Assembly (NCBI RefSeq): GCF_021130785.1 | Contig: NC_060215.1 | Span: forward strand, 116,274,501-116,338,500 | Length of the DNA stretch: 64,000 nt | DNA from: Homalodisca vitripennis | Taxonomy: Eukaryota > Arthropoda > Insecta > Hemiptera > Cicadellidae | Direction: 5' to 3' | Shown: one piece after another, positions 23,700-37,415 of the stretch | Layout: every line of letters begins with the position of its first letter | How positions within the stretch are numbered: the first letter of the stretch is position 1 | Notes under the pieces: generated by a model | Database searches by the model: none | Told to the model about the DNA's origin: nothing | The model's input: only the letters and a program-made list of their open reading frames with translations | Position numbers and translations under genes: made by a program

Positions 23700-24020
23700 T
23701 GCCATATCGTTCTTTATGAAAACAATATTAATGTCGTTATCACGCACTTTCATCCACGCCGGTGCGATGTGTGATCGTGTTTCTCGTACTTGTGACTCGT
23801 GATCGTGACTTTTGGGTATATTTGAACCCTTTTTCCCTTCTTTTCTTCTTCTTTCAGTTCTTTATTTTTGTATGTACTAATATCTCCCCCACCAGACGAA
23901 GAGGATAGATTCACATCCTCGAAACGTTGTGTTATACCTTTTGAAACCACAATGACGGCAAATGTCCAGTATCATGTTATCCTGTCAAACCTTGCATCGT
24001 CAATAAAAAACTTTAAAAAA
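23700..24020 (+). mobile_element. Possible retroelement terminus with hammerhead-like fold
   Basis: At 23893-23956 the order is CAGACGA, a six-base stem GAGGAT/ATCCTC, GAAA, then CGTTGTG pairing with CACAATG (one G-U pair) further right. This mimics the core, stem II and stem III of a hammerhead ribozyme. The core has A where CUGANGA needs U, and the base after stem III is wrong, so I expect no cleavage. The CCTCGAAACGTTG word and the tail CAATAAAAAACTTTAAAAAA are reminiscent of termini of Penelope-like or similar retroelements, which are known to carry hammerheads. No protein remnant was seen on either strand. Confidence 0.3.
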
Positions 24021-25190
24021 GAATAATTTCGTTAAATAATATTAAATAATTATTAAAAGGTGCCATTTAACTACAGAGCAAACCATTATATAACAGGTAA
24101 ATACCTGAAGCTGTAACTTATAAGTATAATTTTACATTTTTATCTTCAACGTTTTATATGGGCCTTTGCAAGAAGTTGTCCAAATCTCTTACTGTAAATG
24201 CCTATAACTCGTGTATCCTAAAGAGCTGTCACTTGGGAATTAAAAAGATATTATGACGAAAAACTGATTTCATAGCCTTAATCATATTGAAGTGATAAGT
24301 TATACAATAAGTTATGCAGATTCAATAAAATGTTATAAAATAAAAAAACTTTATTTGTTTTATTTGCATGTTCAAAAATTTACAAACAGGGAGTGCACAG
24401 AAAATTAACTGAAACATATTTTAATCTTATTCAAGTTATAATTTTATCGTAGCTTATTGAAAAAAAAATTATATTCAGATTAATAGGCAATTCTACATCG
24501 TTGTTAGAAAACTGTCAGCGTTGTTTATTGACAGAGGCAAGGCTAATCAGCGAGCCTTCAATTACAGAATACACGTTCAGTGTAGTTATGTACAGATAAA
24601 GTCAGGATACGTTTGCAGGCGCTAAGTAGATAGAGGCAATAGCTTCGTAGGTTTATTTCTGTCACTGCTTTATTTTTGCCCACTTGATACTATACATAAT
24701 AACTTTCGCTAATAATATATTTACTTTTTATAATAGTGTATTTAATAATCTAATGTAATTGATGTTACATCACAATGGTACATATACAGTGTGTGTAATT
24801 GTCTAGAAACACCTAGTATGTTTTGAAATTTAGCAGTATGTTTTGCAAATTTAAATTTACAAACCCTGCACAATGTTATACGAGAGATAATCTAACTCTT
24901 TAACACAACATTGGGGGACATGCCCGTAGGTATTGTCATGAAAAAGGTTTAATGATGAATGATGAATGAATATGAATGTCAATATGCATATCTTTTTAAA
25001 GGTATTTATCATTAAAACAAATGCCCCAACAACAGTTAAAAAATGTTTTCCTTACAAAATGGAGACTGTTAATAGTATTATATTAACAGCCACCATATAA
25101 TCACCATATTGTTCAATATCGAACAATAAACGCCTGCTAATATGTATAAATGAAGTGTTCTATTATTCGATTTTAAAATTTAATAAGAGC
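24021..25190. other. AT-rich DNA, nothing recognised
   Basis: No supported coding frame was found. A short GATGAATGAT-type tract occurs near 24955. Confidence 0.4.
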
Positions 25191-25219
25191 TGTGTACTAA
25201 GTGCTCTGCTTAGTACACA
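25191..25219. repeat. Perfect 11-bp inverted repeat
   Basis: TGTGTACTAAG, a 7-base loop TGCTCTG, then CTTAGTACACA. Function is unknown. The overlapping 70-codon frame (25155-25367) is not protein-like. Confidence 0.8.
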
Positions 25220-25829
25220 TTCTATTATATTATATTCTAATATTTATAGTTTTAAAAGTCATTACAGTTATAAACAATACAAACCAACGATTTTACACGT
25301 TTGGTCTTTAAAGGTCGTAATTAAGATAATTCAAGATTGGAGTTTTTACGTCCTGGGCAAGTTATAGCTCAGAAGCTATTTCAGATACGGCGCTGTAATT
25401 TTGAATGTTTTTATTTTTTAGTAAGATGTAATTTTCTGCTGAAAGAAACTAATTCATCTTAATAGCTTCAAAATGGCGACTTAAAAAAAATTAAAGCAAT
25501 ATTTCATGAAAACCTACAAGAAAAGACCTTTTTAAAAATCACATAAAGTATAGCTTATTAAAAAACAAATTTTTAATACACTATTTATTATGAACGAAAA
25601 AAACTTAATAAATGTTTGTTTGCTACTGTCACGCAGTCAACTTCAGTTAACAGTGGAACACAGTGATGTTGCTATATTATTTTTCATCCGTTCATAAAAA
25701 ATAAGGTATACAATTTGTTTTGAATCTTGAAATTGTTTCTCACCTCGTCGGTTTTCACTAAATCTTGCTAAAAAGTTTTAAAAAGGTCGCCATTTTGAAA
25801 CTAAAGTTGATACATTTTTTTTATTTCAG

Positions 25830-25881
25830 AGCATACTGTTGCAATTCAATAAGAAATGCCATCATGCACAATTACAGCATC
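25830..25881 (+). other. Possible 52-base exon with strong splice signals (weak)
   Basis: A T-rich tract ending TTTTTTTTATTTCAG precedes AGCATACTG, and CAGCATC meets a GTAAGT donor. Two of the three frames are open (SILLQFNKKCHHAQLQH and AYCCNSIRNAIMHNYSI). Strong signals and short length are both consistent with chance in this composition. Confidence 0.18.
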
Positions 25882-28800
25882 GTAAGTCTACTCGTTTCTG
25901 AGTTATAATATTTTAAATTTAAAATACAGAAAAATTCTTAAGTTAAATAGACCATAGTGTTAAAGGAACGTTTTTTTATTGTTTGGTTTAGATTTTGTTT
26001 TTTATTTTTTTCATAGATTTTTAAGACATTATTTCTGGAGACACGAGTCAATTAATAAGAGTTTAGGGGCATCTTATAATCAGAAGAAAAACTATTTAAA
26101 ATAAAGATAAAACAGTATTTACACGGAAATAGCCAGGAGGAATCAATTTTTTTATTCTTTATTTGTCTTATTTAAAATATGTCATGAAAAAATGTTGTTT
26201 CACTCAAAATGTCATTCTTTTAGTCGTAAATAATAAAAATAATGTCACTATCAGAAGCTATAATCTTGAACTGTAATACTTTTATTCTCAATAGTTTTTA
26301 GGCCTGATTAAAAATTGGAGTGCTTATCAAAACTGGTTCTACCTTTTTCTTCACATGTATATCCAGAAAAAAATTCTATACACCACCTTAAAATTAGTAC
26401 GTAGTAGTAGTAAGCACTCGTAAGATAACATGAATAGCTATGAAAATTGTGTTGTTGTCATTTTGTTGAGTAGTTCATAAACTTAGGGGGTGGAATCTTT
26501 AGTTTTGAGGACATAGCTGTAGTCATAGGGCAGGTATGAAGTAGCATGAACGCAATAAATGCCAATAGATTTATTTCATGCCGTATTTTAAAATCAATCT
26601 CAATCATATCTAACTTTAAAAGGGCTTTAACTTAATCACTGATAACACGACGTGACATAAACGGTTCGTATTTGGCTTTGTAGGTACAGAGATAAAATAG
26701 TTTTCATAGAAACCTTAAGATCCTGACATCAAATAAGAATAGATTATTAATGAGCCTGTTAAGGCTGAAATTACCATAGCAGTTAGTTAAACGGTTGCTG
26801 AGATATCGATAGTTAGCAATACAAAAGTGGAGTCGGTCATTTCGATTTGTTATTTATGAAATCACGGTTTTCACTGATGTGAAGCTCGTATTTTTTAACC
26901 ACAATTTGATTGCAAAACTGTACAGCGGTTAGCGTTTCACTACATCGAGGCACTACGAAAGTCGTTCGTAATGTACAAAAGAACATACATATTTAATAAT
27001 TAAATGTTTATAATTTTAGCAGTATAGATTTTATATGTCCAGTTGTTCGTTTTTAAAACTTTAAAGAACTTGTATAAGTTATTCATATATAAAATATATC
27101 TGTAATCTCAGAATATTTTTTTTTACTTATATTTAAATTACTGTGTCAATTTTTGGGCTGATAACAATATTTCTACATAATCCTTATAAAAATAAGACAA
27201 TATAAATTAATTCAAATAATAAATGAACTGTCAGTAGTAACATTAGAGTCAAATTTAACGCTATAGAAGTATAATTTGGTGATTATCGTTTCTCTATTAA
27301 TTTATTGTAAGTTAAGAAAATGTAATCACAAACATGTGAAACCTATTATAAAAAGGTTCTGTATGAAAAATTAAATATATTAAACTAAAAATACAGAGAA
27401 TGTTGGTAAAATATTAGATTCCTATGTCAACTGACATCAACTTACTTTAAGGCAGACAGACGGTACTTGGCCTTTAAAAATTTACTGATGAGTTCATTCA
27501 CTTATAAGGATTATTGTGTGAAATCAACGTTTTATTATTTTTAAAAGGAAAACTTTATTCCAAATTTACCATTTAAATTAGCATGGGGAATTAACTATAG
27601 AGCTCTTGCCAAAGGATGAAACGATAACCAACCATTTTTATATTCGTTCATTTAGTATTAAATAGGCTGTCTAACGATATCGTCGTTGAGACATTTAAGG
27701 TTTTACATCACTTTTGCCCAAAACCATTTTTTGACATTTTGGATTATTTATTGCAAACTGTGATTATTCTAGTAAAAAAACTTTTTTGCAATAAATATTA
27801 TCCCTTGTGGAAATATATGCTACTTCCTTATTACAAAACATCTCGTTATTACAGTTTTAAATTTCGCAGATATTTTTGGAGACTAATGGAACATTTTTTA
27901 AATTATTTACTGCAATTTATTTTCAGCAGATTTAAAATTTAATGTCAATTCTTTTGCTTCAGAGTATTTCGTTCTAGAATTTGTGAGTTCAGTCTATGAG
28001 TCTTTGACTATGATACAATCTATACTTTCTTGTGTTACCTATAAAAAATATAGATTTCAATACGTATGCCAGTGTTTTGGTTACACTAACAAAACCTGGA
28101 CATTATATATATCTGAAATTGTTTCTTTAGTTTTTATCCCGTATGAAGAAATTTATTGCATTGGATGCTTTAAATAATAACAGTATTAATTTCCTAAAAA
28201 GCACGAATACTTCTATTATATATATATTCATTTTCCACAAGTATTCCTTAGCAGACAAGTAAGGAAGGCACACACCTCAGATAATGTCTTTATTACGTTC
28301 GTTCGCCTCTACAATTTTTTTTCATTTCATTTACACTTCAGATAAATTAATTTTATAAGACTACGCCCAAGATTTGTGATAACACAAAATAAAAAGACGT
28401 GTAGGTTGTGTAAGGTGGTGGTATTTTTACACAAATAAAAATCCCGATACACAATCATAAAAGGGCACCTAAAAATTTGTTTAGGTTTTATATTTACCCA
28501 GTGTTAAGCCCAGGATCTAAAAACTAAACATTTCAAAATATAAAATGATAAATACCTGGAGTCATGTTTCAAACTTTAAGAAATTTTTCAAAAACATAAT
28601 TCAATTTCAGGCTTTGAAATTGTTAGTTTAGTTTATTACTACTCATTAAAACACATACTCACTGGTGACGTAATATTTACTAATACATTTTCAGATGTCA
28701 AGCTGCTAGTAAAATAGAAATGAAATTTATTCACAATAATCAAATATTATTATTATTCAATATTAAAAATATTTGCGTGTAGGGTATATAATATGAAAGA

Positions 28801-30849
28801 AAATATATTCTCACCTTCATACCTTTGAATAATAAAATAAATGACCTATTATTACCAGGCTTAAAGGAATGTATTAATTGGGAAAATTGTTAAATAATGA
28901 GCAAGCACAACCAGCTCAAACATACAGTGTTCGCTGGAGATTTTTACATATTTTGGTTGTCGAGGTTGAAGATTGAGGATACAAACGAGCAGCGGTTGCA
29001 TTTTGAAGAGGGTAAGGGCATACGCTGATACTATGGTAAACTATCTTTAATTTCCCGTTCTATAGATATGTTTTATTTCAAAATGAACTAAAGTTTATTC
29101 CTAGTGTTGATGTAGTATTTTTGGTGGTGGCTTTTCATTTGTTGCCTAACTTTGCTCCCACCATCCTGTATAGCACAATATATTTAATACTGTAAATAAA
29201 TGCATTTTGAACCATTTATATTTTAATCAAAAGTCTCAGTCAGTGTGGTAACAGGTAGTGGTATGCGTTAATATAAGGTTATTCAAGTACATAACTCACG
29301 TTATTAGTTTGTTTTACCATACGATTGACTAATAGTAATAGTACAAACAATAGTTACTAGCGATCTTAGTGAAATATAAATCTGCAATGTCACAGGCTTA
29401 AAAATGTTTTGTAACCCAAACGCTCTGAAAGAACATAATAAGGATGACCAAAATATTATATAAGTGTAACAATTAGTAACTACAATTTCATACATCCCTC
29501 AATAATGAGGTTTATCATTCGCTGTCTAATTTTAATTGTTAAGAAATCTAGCTTTCAGAATTTCACTATTCGTATATAAACAACCTCAAATTCATGTCAT
29601 TCTGAGAACAAACAACAAAAATAAAAATGTAACTTAATTTTATAATATTCTATTATTCATTTAGGACATTGATGATAGGATATCATAGTTAAAAAAAGCA
29701 TTATTTAAAATGTAACATTTAAAAGGCAATTAAACATTTCAGAAAACAGTTTTAAAGTTTTATAAAATAGAACGAATGATAAAATAAAATAAGGCACGGC
29801 ATTTAATCCTTTAAATTGTACGCGTTATAATACATTCCTTTTGCCTACAAAAATAAACCAGCTGTATTAAATGGAGTAACATTGCATCTCTATTCTATTG
29901 TTTATTGTAGATATAATGACACAAATTTATTCTGAAAAGAAATTTGTTATTCCAAAATATCCGGTAAATATTTTAAACCTGTTAAAAATGTTTAGTGAAG
30001 TAGGGCGCCTGATAAAATAGGATAAAATACTAAGCAAGGGTTGTTTATAATACTCGTATTAAGTTTGTAACAAAGCACAGCATTTCAAATTAAGTGCGTT
30101 GTAACATATTGTATCTAGCTACAAAGCAAACAAAATATATTAATTTGAAGCTCGAAACTAACTTTTACATAGTTTCGACATCATAGGCAAGAAGGATAGC
30201 ACAATGTTATTATATAACGAATTTGTAGTGTGACATATCAGTAAAACACATTCAAGTGTGTATGGAACTGAAGTAGAGCGCCTTCTAAAACACGATACAG
30301 CACAGAACAGGACTGTTATGCGAAGCGTACGGTTGTGAGTAGGCGCAACCTATAATCTGCTATTATCCGCTATATCACGTTATGTAACTACACTGTTAGA
30401 AACCTCTTGTATTAAATGAAAAACACCTCCATTATTGCATGAGCTTTAGCGAAGCCTATAACTCGTGGCGCTGGAATAATTTCATTTCTGTTTGGCTGTC
30501 TATCTATCTATCTGTTCGTAGTCGTACGTCTATATTATTAACTATAAACTTGAAATTGTTTTGAAGTTTCATTTATATAGAGTTTTTTAGATCACCTGGC
30601 CGCAATATCCTGTAACTGAACCGTTTGATACAGAGTGATTCAATAAACAGTAACCCTAATAAAATATCATACAGCGAACGTAGCAAAATCGATTTAGCCA
30701 TACCATATTTAAAATGTAGGATGTGCCCGAAAATGAAGGTAACAGGTTCGAATCTTGAAAATTTCAAAGAGCAAGATAGGTTATATGGCACATCATTTTA
30801 AAATTAATTGAACGCTGGACATTAAGTCTTGTCCACATTTACTTGAAAA
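25882..30849. other. Long AT-rich region, no supported gene
   Basis: Several frames of 60-75 codons exist (for example 27739-27942, 27983-28177, 29304-29495 and 30573-30791). They are rich in Tyr, Phe, Lys and Ile as expected from composition, with no motif or splice support. A B-box-like GGTTCGAATCT occurs at about 30747 without a matching A box. Confidence 0.4.
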
Positions 30850-31300
30850 CTGCCATGAAACCTAATTTATCTAACAAAAATGGGAATGTTTTATTTGGAA
30901 AGACATCTCGATATCATCTGCTGACTTTTAAATTTTGTGTGAGACTTCATTTCTACATAGACAAGTATGAATTTCATAATGGTTCATGTACAACCATGGA
31001 GACTCACGGATTGTCATTGAAGGCAAGTTCAACTAAATCCCATATTTCTACATATAACAACACCTTTAAATTTGAGCTTGTCTATGTAGAAATGAAGTCT
31101 CAAGCAAAATTTTTAATCTGCAAAAAATGTCTGATTTAACATGTGTGGAATATCATGCCACATGATACATTCACATATTCTTTTATTAAATTTGGTTTTA
31201 TATACGTGTTTAATTATTAAAATTCTACACACCAAATCACCACAAAATAATATTAGATGTGTTGGGATAATTAGGCTACTTGCATTAATATGTTCAAATC
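30850..31300. repeat. Dispersed repeat family A, fold-back copy
   Basis: A 25-bp segment beginning GAGACTTCATTTCTACATAG at 30941-30965 has its exact reverse complement at 31077-31101. Similarity extends outward imperfectly (AAACC...AATTTA...GAATG arms) for roughly 100 bp on each side. The right arm, read on the minus strand, continues into GTAGCCTAATTATCCCAACACAT, the diagnostic part of family A (copies at 40-390 and 45330-45800). The 98-codon frame 30843-31139 lies wholly inside and is not a gene. Confidence 0.65.
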
Positions 31301-34300
31301 TCTTATGAGTATACTAAGTTTGTTTAAAAATTTAGTAAACAACTAACTACGCTATTTTTACACACACCTTACACCTTATTCGAACTGTAGCGTGTCTGTA
31401 TTGTCGAAAACTGTTTCACACGAATAAAGCTTCATCCACCGGAGAGACAGACAGACAGAAATGAAATTTTTCCAGCCCAACGGGTAATAGATACTTAGGG
31501 TCTGTTAACGGTTCTTGTGTCACGCGCACTTAAATGCCTTAAAGTTTCAGAAGTCTTATATGAGATCTAAAACTAGAATTTATAAATATCAAAGTAGTTC
31601 AGGGTGATTTCATACTAGAATTATTGGGACTCAGACCGTAATTCTAATCCAGTATGCGGTCTTTCTTGAAATACTTTAGTAAATGCTAATATTAGTAAAA
31701 CCCGCCAAAGTCACTGACCGGATTAGTGAGCTGTTTTACCTCATCAAAATTTTCTCTCTGATTTTTCGTGTTTCCAAATTCGGTTAAAGAATATTCTGCT
31801 GGAAAACGAATTGGTGTCGTTGAAGGTCTTACAGGAATTTTTTGTTGTGTTGTTGGCATTACTGAAACTTCAGTATCTGTGGATATGCGGACGATAAATC
31901 AGATAGTTATCCTGCATTAAGATCCGTTGTTCCGTGTTCATTAGATTCTTCAGGAAAGAAACAATCTTAAGAGCAAAAATATAAAATCATGTTTCAATAC
32001 TTAGTGGAATTTAACTGGAATTGACAAACATGTGGGGCGTGTGAGCTGCCGTAACCAGACTGAAGTTATGGCTAACAGCTACACATCCTTTCACGTATCT
32101 CTAGTTCAATTACTTTCAAAATGTTAATTACTCAGAGATTTGGTCATGTAGTTTTGTAATGTAGGCATCTGTTTAACCATTGGATGGAGCTGCAAATGAG
32201 AGTAAACAGTGTTGAACATATTTTTCTATACCATATTTTGGTCCGTGGTCTATGAAACCGATAATTTAAGATCTTTTCATTCTTGAACAGTTTTACCTCT
32301 AGCAGGGCCATTATTGATTTATCCGAATTACGGCTGTCATTTGACTATGTTTCAGTGCCCTTCGTATGAAATAATTGTATTGCTTACATAGCAGAGTAGA
32401 AATAAATACAGGAGGGAGAGGTGCGCTGTGAGTTTTCTCAAAATATCGGTTTCTCAAATTATTCAGAAGACCTGTCTGGAAGTCTCTCTGGCATTCTCTG
32501 TTTACCTGGAGGTAATAATACCGTGTTTTTTGCAATTACCAATCTCCTTTTATTGACCCGAATCTCCCCTACAACAATATATTAAATCTGTTTTAGGGAC
32601 ATCCGGCGTCATACCAACCTAACGACGGATTACTAGTGACTGTGCTTCCTTCAAAACTTAGGTAAAATTCAATTTTCTTCATTTAGAACCCCCAAGGATT
32701 TATAATAACAACATGTCAATATAACTGCCAAAGCCACGCAAAAGTCGATGTTGTTTTCTTAGGAATGAAATTATAAGTCCATGAGTTAATTAGTTCTGGA
32801 ATTATTGTGCGGAACTTAGATAGACACATAGACGAACAGAATGGTGCCAGCCCTCTTAGTGATGGTAAAATACATCAGTTCTTTATTAACTAACGCTCAG
32901 CCTACTACCAGGGAGGTAGGAGGACCAACATCGAACTCGAAATTGACTTTCTTTTCAAATAAGCCTCGTGCAAAATTTCAAGTATATAGGTTATTTCGTT
33001 TTTGAGATACCGTGCGGATAGACATAAGAGGAATTTTGTCAACCCCATGAGTGAATAGATTCGTTCGCTCAATCAATAATTCTGCCTTGAGGCCGAAGAT
33101 ACTTGGTTGCTGTCGAAGCCGATGTATTACGTAATGTCCTCATGTTATCTGTTGCGTTATCTATTAGTGTGAGAGAGTCAAGTTGTTAATAAAGTAAAGC
33201 CCATCTATTTCCAAAAATATTTTAGTATGATGAGAGAAAGGGTTCCCGATTGCGCGTTTTGATCTATTTATACATTTGTGTCTGTATATTTTGTCTACAT
33301 CTTTAACCTTAAACTTAAGAAACGACGCTGAAATAAAAATAATACTGTATAAAACAAGTAAGCTGCGAGTAAGAATGGAGCTGGAAGTGCAATGGATTAA
33401 CATGTAGTTTAGATTAATCATCTAAGTGTAATCATAAACACCTATTAGGGGAGTACAATTTTTGTTGTGTGCAGTCTGTTTTTTAGTCATTACAGTTTTA
33501 TACATACAACTGCTCTTGTATTTCAACATTTACCGAATACAATATTATTGGTAGACTTCATTAAAACATCTGTGAATGAGTCGAGTGTTAATGTGGTGCT
33601 TTAAATTATCGGTTGAAATGATTTTATTTTTAAACAATATTTTGGCTACGACCGCTTAAGATAACAACTCTTCTGGAGACAGGAAAATCTACAAAATACA
33701 TTTTGATAATTACACTTAGATTTGTAATCATCTAAAGCAGAATTCAGTAGCATCTCACAGTATGGCTAAAAATGGTTAATAATAAAGATATTTATATTAT
33801 ACATTATGTACATGAAATATAGGTGGGGGATTAGTATGTTCATATTTATAAAATAGTTATATTAACCTTATAACTTTTATAAAAATTTAAATAATTCTAG
33901 AAATTTTATTGAAAAACAATTAATTTTCTTAAATTACATTTGAATAAAAAAATTCAACCATAAACATTAAAAACATGTAACACGCTGAAGCTGTAACTCA
34001 CGTAAATAGTCGACAAAATACATTTCAAAAATTAATATCAGTTTTACAATTTCCCGAATTTCCCACTTTAAATACCAGTAATTTGTGGTATAGGAGTCTA
34101 AATGTATATTTTTCTATTATTTCTGTTTTCAATGACGTTATATTACAAAGCTATCAAATTTTTCAATCGAAAAGCGATAAAATAACCTTAACGTCAGTTA
34201 AAATCTCACATTTAAACTCATTTTAAAGGCAAATTTTATGCTACTTATTATTAGTAAACGTTTTAAAATCTCAACAAGGTGAAAGGGAGTTTATTGGTTA

Positions 34301-35954
34301 TTTATTTCACGTATTGAGCGTAGAGTGTGTGCTTTTTGGGTCCAAGCATTATTATTACTTAGTAAAACATTTGTGGACTCAAATTGTGGTAAAATCAAAA
34401 GCCGTTTAATGTAATTAAACTTAATTAGAGGTTGAAAGTTAGTTTATAATATTTGGAATGCCTCAACACTGCAAACGTAAAATTGTTATACTTTCACTAA
34501 ACTTCTTTTCAACTGTGATTACGTTGATTACGCAATTAGTTTCCTTTGTTGAAATACAAAGGATTTTCTATATTGTATTAAAGAGTGCAGACTATTTGAG
34601 CATAAATACAAAATAAAATATCTTTTTCTACGTAAATTTCAACACATTCTGTATCATATTTTCATTATATTTTATAAGTTGGAGATACTGCAGCTTAGAT
34701 GGCTAGTGTGACAAATAAATGTGCAAACGCACAGTTAATCAAACGTAACACATGTGTAAGAACACACATGCTTAAAACATGTTTATAAAATATATTTTAT
34801 GGTTGAAATGCGCTTAGTGTCACTGAAAATGGTGCGATCGAGGTTGAAATACTTTTTTTAATCCTCAAAGAAAATGTTGGTAACAGCCCTTTAATATGTC
34901 ATTTATGAAGACAGGAAAATATAAATATTTATTTTTATTAGGAGTGGTAGGGATTTGAAGCAAAATTTGGGGATTTTTCATAGTTAGTAAACTGTAATAC
35001 TAGCAGTAGTTTCACTAATTACTATAGTTTATTCTTTATCTCTCCACATTAACTGTCATTTGGTGTGGATCAATAATTTGTATGGGTTTTATAGAGTTTG
35101 TTTAGCTTTTCTAATTGAATTTTGAATTATGCCGCATTGCGTAATCCTGAAACTGCCATACCAAATTGTACCTGACTAGCTGTAATACACTTAATTCCTA
35201 TTGTGTACATATTGAGTTGTAATACATGCTGTTAAAATAAAAGGTGAGTGTCAAATACCATATACATATAAAACTATCTTAAATACTACCATATGACGTA
35301 ACTAGAATATTGCGACTGGTGGTGTAAGAATGACTAGTCTCGTTTTTTTTATCATAAATAATTATTTGTCAACGCTAAGAATAATAATATTTATCTTTAC
35401 AAAGGGATTGAAAAAAACTATTTGAAATTGGAATACTGCTAACACTAATCTCAAGATCACTAAATTTAAATTAGATGTGCTGACGTCAACCTGGATTACA
35501 ACTACAAAAGTAGAACTTTAAACTCAAAACAATTCTATGGTCTTATTTTCAGACGTAAAATTATGGGAGATTTATCATTTTAAAGATACAATTTATACAC
35601 ATCCAAATGGGTTTAATTTTTTTTATTTTATTTTTTATTTAAAAATTTAAACATTTTTGTAGTTGATAATTAAAATGTTCAAAGGATGCGTAATATTATC
35701 TGTAAAATGAGATACATCCCATAATTCTACGACCAATAATAAGGGTGTACAAAGTGTTGAAATGTAACATTGTTTTATGGTGTACAACTCTACGTCATTT
35801 CACTAAAACCGGCTGATCGATAACTTGGGACATTCTTAGAATAGATAACTCGCGCCAAATTTTATCACTATGGTTCCTCAGATATCTATTATCATTTTAA
35901 CGATTGAGCGTCATCTGTATCTGTAGAGTGCGAGCGGCGATAAGAAGAGCTACG
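31301..35954. other. AT-rich DNA, no supported gene
   Basis: Patches near 31430-31520 and 32820-33020 contain CAGACAGACAG, TTTTTGAGATACCGTG and similar words typical of old insect interspersed repeats. Frames at 32311-32535 and 33164-33421 (minus) show no domain. A short hairpin (ACATGTGT/ACACACAT) lies near 34750. Confidence 0.35.
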
Positions 35955-36096
35955 ATGTTCAGCTGATAACGGCGCGTGAGGGGGACAGGTTGTATCAGCT
36001 GATTTATATCTCCGAGCCAGGTCCGCGTGCAGCACTGTGGGCCAAGTGTAGTATAGGTTAGGTTAGTCGCGTCACTGCCACTGCCATTTCGTCACC
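35955..36096 (+). promoter_or_regulatory. Promoter and 5' UTR of candidate secreted-protein gene
   Basis: GC content rises sharply here. Two CAGCTG E-box palindromes sit at 35960-35965 and 35996-36001, and a TATA-like TTTATATC lies at 36003-36010. Transcription would then start around 36030-36040, leaving a 5' UTR of about 60 bases that includes TAGGTTAGGTTAG. The motifs are visible; the promoter role is inferred from the coding exon that follows. Confidence 0.4.
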
Positions 36097-36200
36097 ATGG
36101 TGTTGGACACTGCTCACCGCATTACGTTTACTAGACAGTCTAGCAGCCGGCTTGTGTGTAGCCTGGTATTAGTGCTGGGGGTCATCGCTGTCACTTCCAG
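36097..36200 (+). CDS. Candidate secreted cysteine-containing protein, exon 1 (signal peptide)
   Basis: The ATG at 36097 lies in an excellent context (CACCATGG). The exon encodes a classical signal peptide: MVLDTAHRITFTRQSSSRL with three arginines, then the hydrophobic core VCSLVLVLGVIAVTS. It ends at 36200 with ..TCCAG followed by GTCAGT, a usable though not ideal donor, splitting a codon after its second base. The next usable acceptor in exactly this phase is at 39644, joining to exon 2 (39645-39849) to give a 102-residue protein. The unspliced frame would stop after 57 codons, so the gene is easily missed. The codons are GC-richer than the surroundings. No transcript is known to me; the gene model is inference. 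Confidence 0.5.
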
Positions 36201-37380
36201 GTCAGTTTTCTATAGTTCTCTAGTGATTAAAAATAGTTTTAAATCTGAAGTTATTACATCTTATTAATCGAGTATAATTGTTAAATGTGTCAAAAACATG
36301 TTTGCCGAATTTCATCCCTGTTTGACTAATCGATCTTTTACGAACGATTAGCGATAAGGATAACTTCCACTACTTTAGCAGTCATACAATCGGAAATGTC
36401 ATAAACCGGCTTTTTATTGCTTCACTGTATTTTAAATATATAAAGAACATGTTTTGTGTTTGATTATTATGTTCCATAATAATCCATTTCTACACAGTTA
36501 ATGCTTGAATTATTACTGCAATAAACTGTTGTATTATATTTATAACCCTAAACAAATTTAATTATGCCTTGCATTTTATTATATATACTACTAAATTTAC
36601 CTATCGCCGGTATTAGCCTACGCTACTCCTACTGACTAGAAATTGTATTGCAATTTCCACTCGAAATTGTAAATCGGTCTGATAATGCATATGTTTAATT
36701 TCAACTTTAAAAAACTGTTATAAGAGTACCGCATTTTTGTATTACTGAACCACTCCCTCGCTTACATAGAGGAAAGCGAAAAAAAAACAATAAACATCTG
36801 CTATGTGTGATTTACAGAAAGCGATTCAGGATTCTTGGTTTATTTTATAGATGTCTCAATACTGTTAACGTACGTGATTTATGCAGGATCCTATAGGCGA
36901 CGTTCTTAAACGTTAAAGAGTGTCAAGATTTATCCGCAAATCTGTGTTTTATTGGAAGGTTCTGTAAAGTTTTTAATATAATAATAATGAGGAAATTTCA
37001 TATAGAAGGTATTAGATATGCACAGTACCACACACGTTAGCATTTGAATAAAGCATTAACAGCTAGGTAAGGCTTAGGATTGGTGGGAGACTAGAAATTA
37101 TTGTAAAGTATGAAGTGGTCTACGAGTATACATACATTGCGAACCACGAGATTGACTTCGTTGATATTATTGACTTAGTGCGTTGACTTTATTCTAGAGG
37201 TAGGCCCCAAGGTCTGATTTTACAGATAAGAATGTTATATAACATAGTAAGTAACACAGCAGCTTCAGCTGAGTCAAAAAAATAAATATTAGATTAACAT
37301 TAATATTAGATTAATATTAATATATAATTACTTAATTGTTCAAATATATTCTCCAGTTTTTTTGAATAACAGGACGCACC

Positions 37381-37415
37381 AGACGCGAATAATCGCTAGC
37401 GCAGCGCTAGCGTCT
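37381..37415. repeat. Nested palindrome CGCTAGCG-CAG-CGCTAGCG
   Basis: The 8-bp word CGCTAGCG, itself palindromic, is present twice around CAG at about 37394-37412, with AGACG and CGTCT flanks. It is unusually GC-rich for this region. Confidence 0.7.

Noticed and set aside
30735..30760. tRNA gene suggested by GGTTCGAATCT
   Set aside because: No matching A box or cloverleaf arms at the right distance on either side.
36050..36068. Telomeric TTAGG repeat
   Set aside because: Only two units (TAGGTTAGGTTAG) inside a 5' UTR-like segment; the GGTTAGGTTAG word is common in insect genomes.
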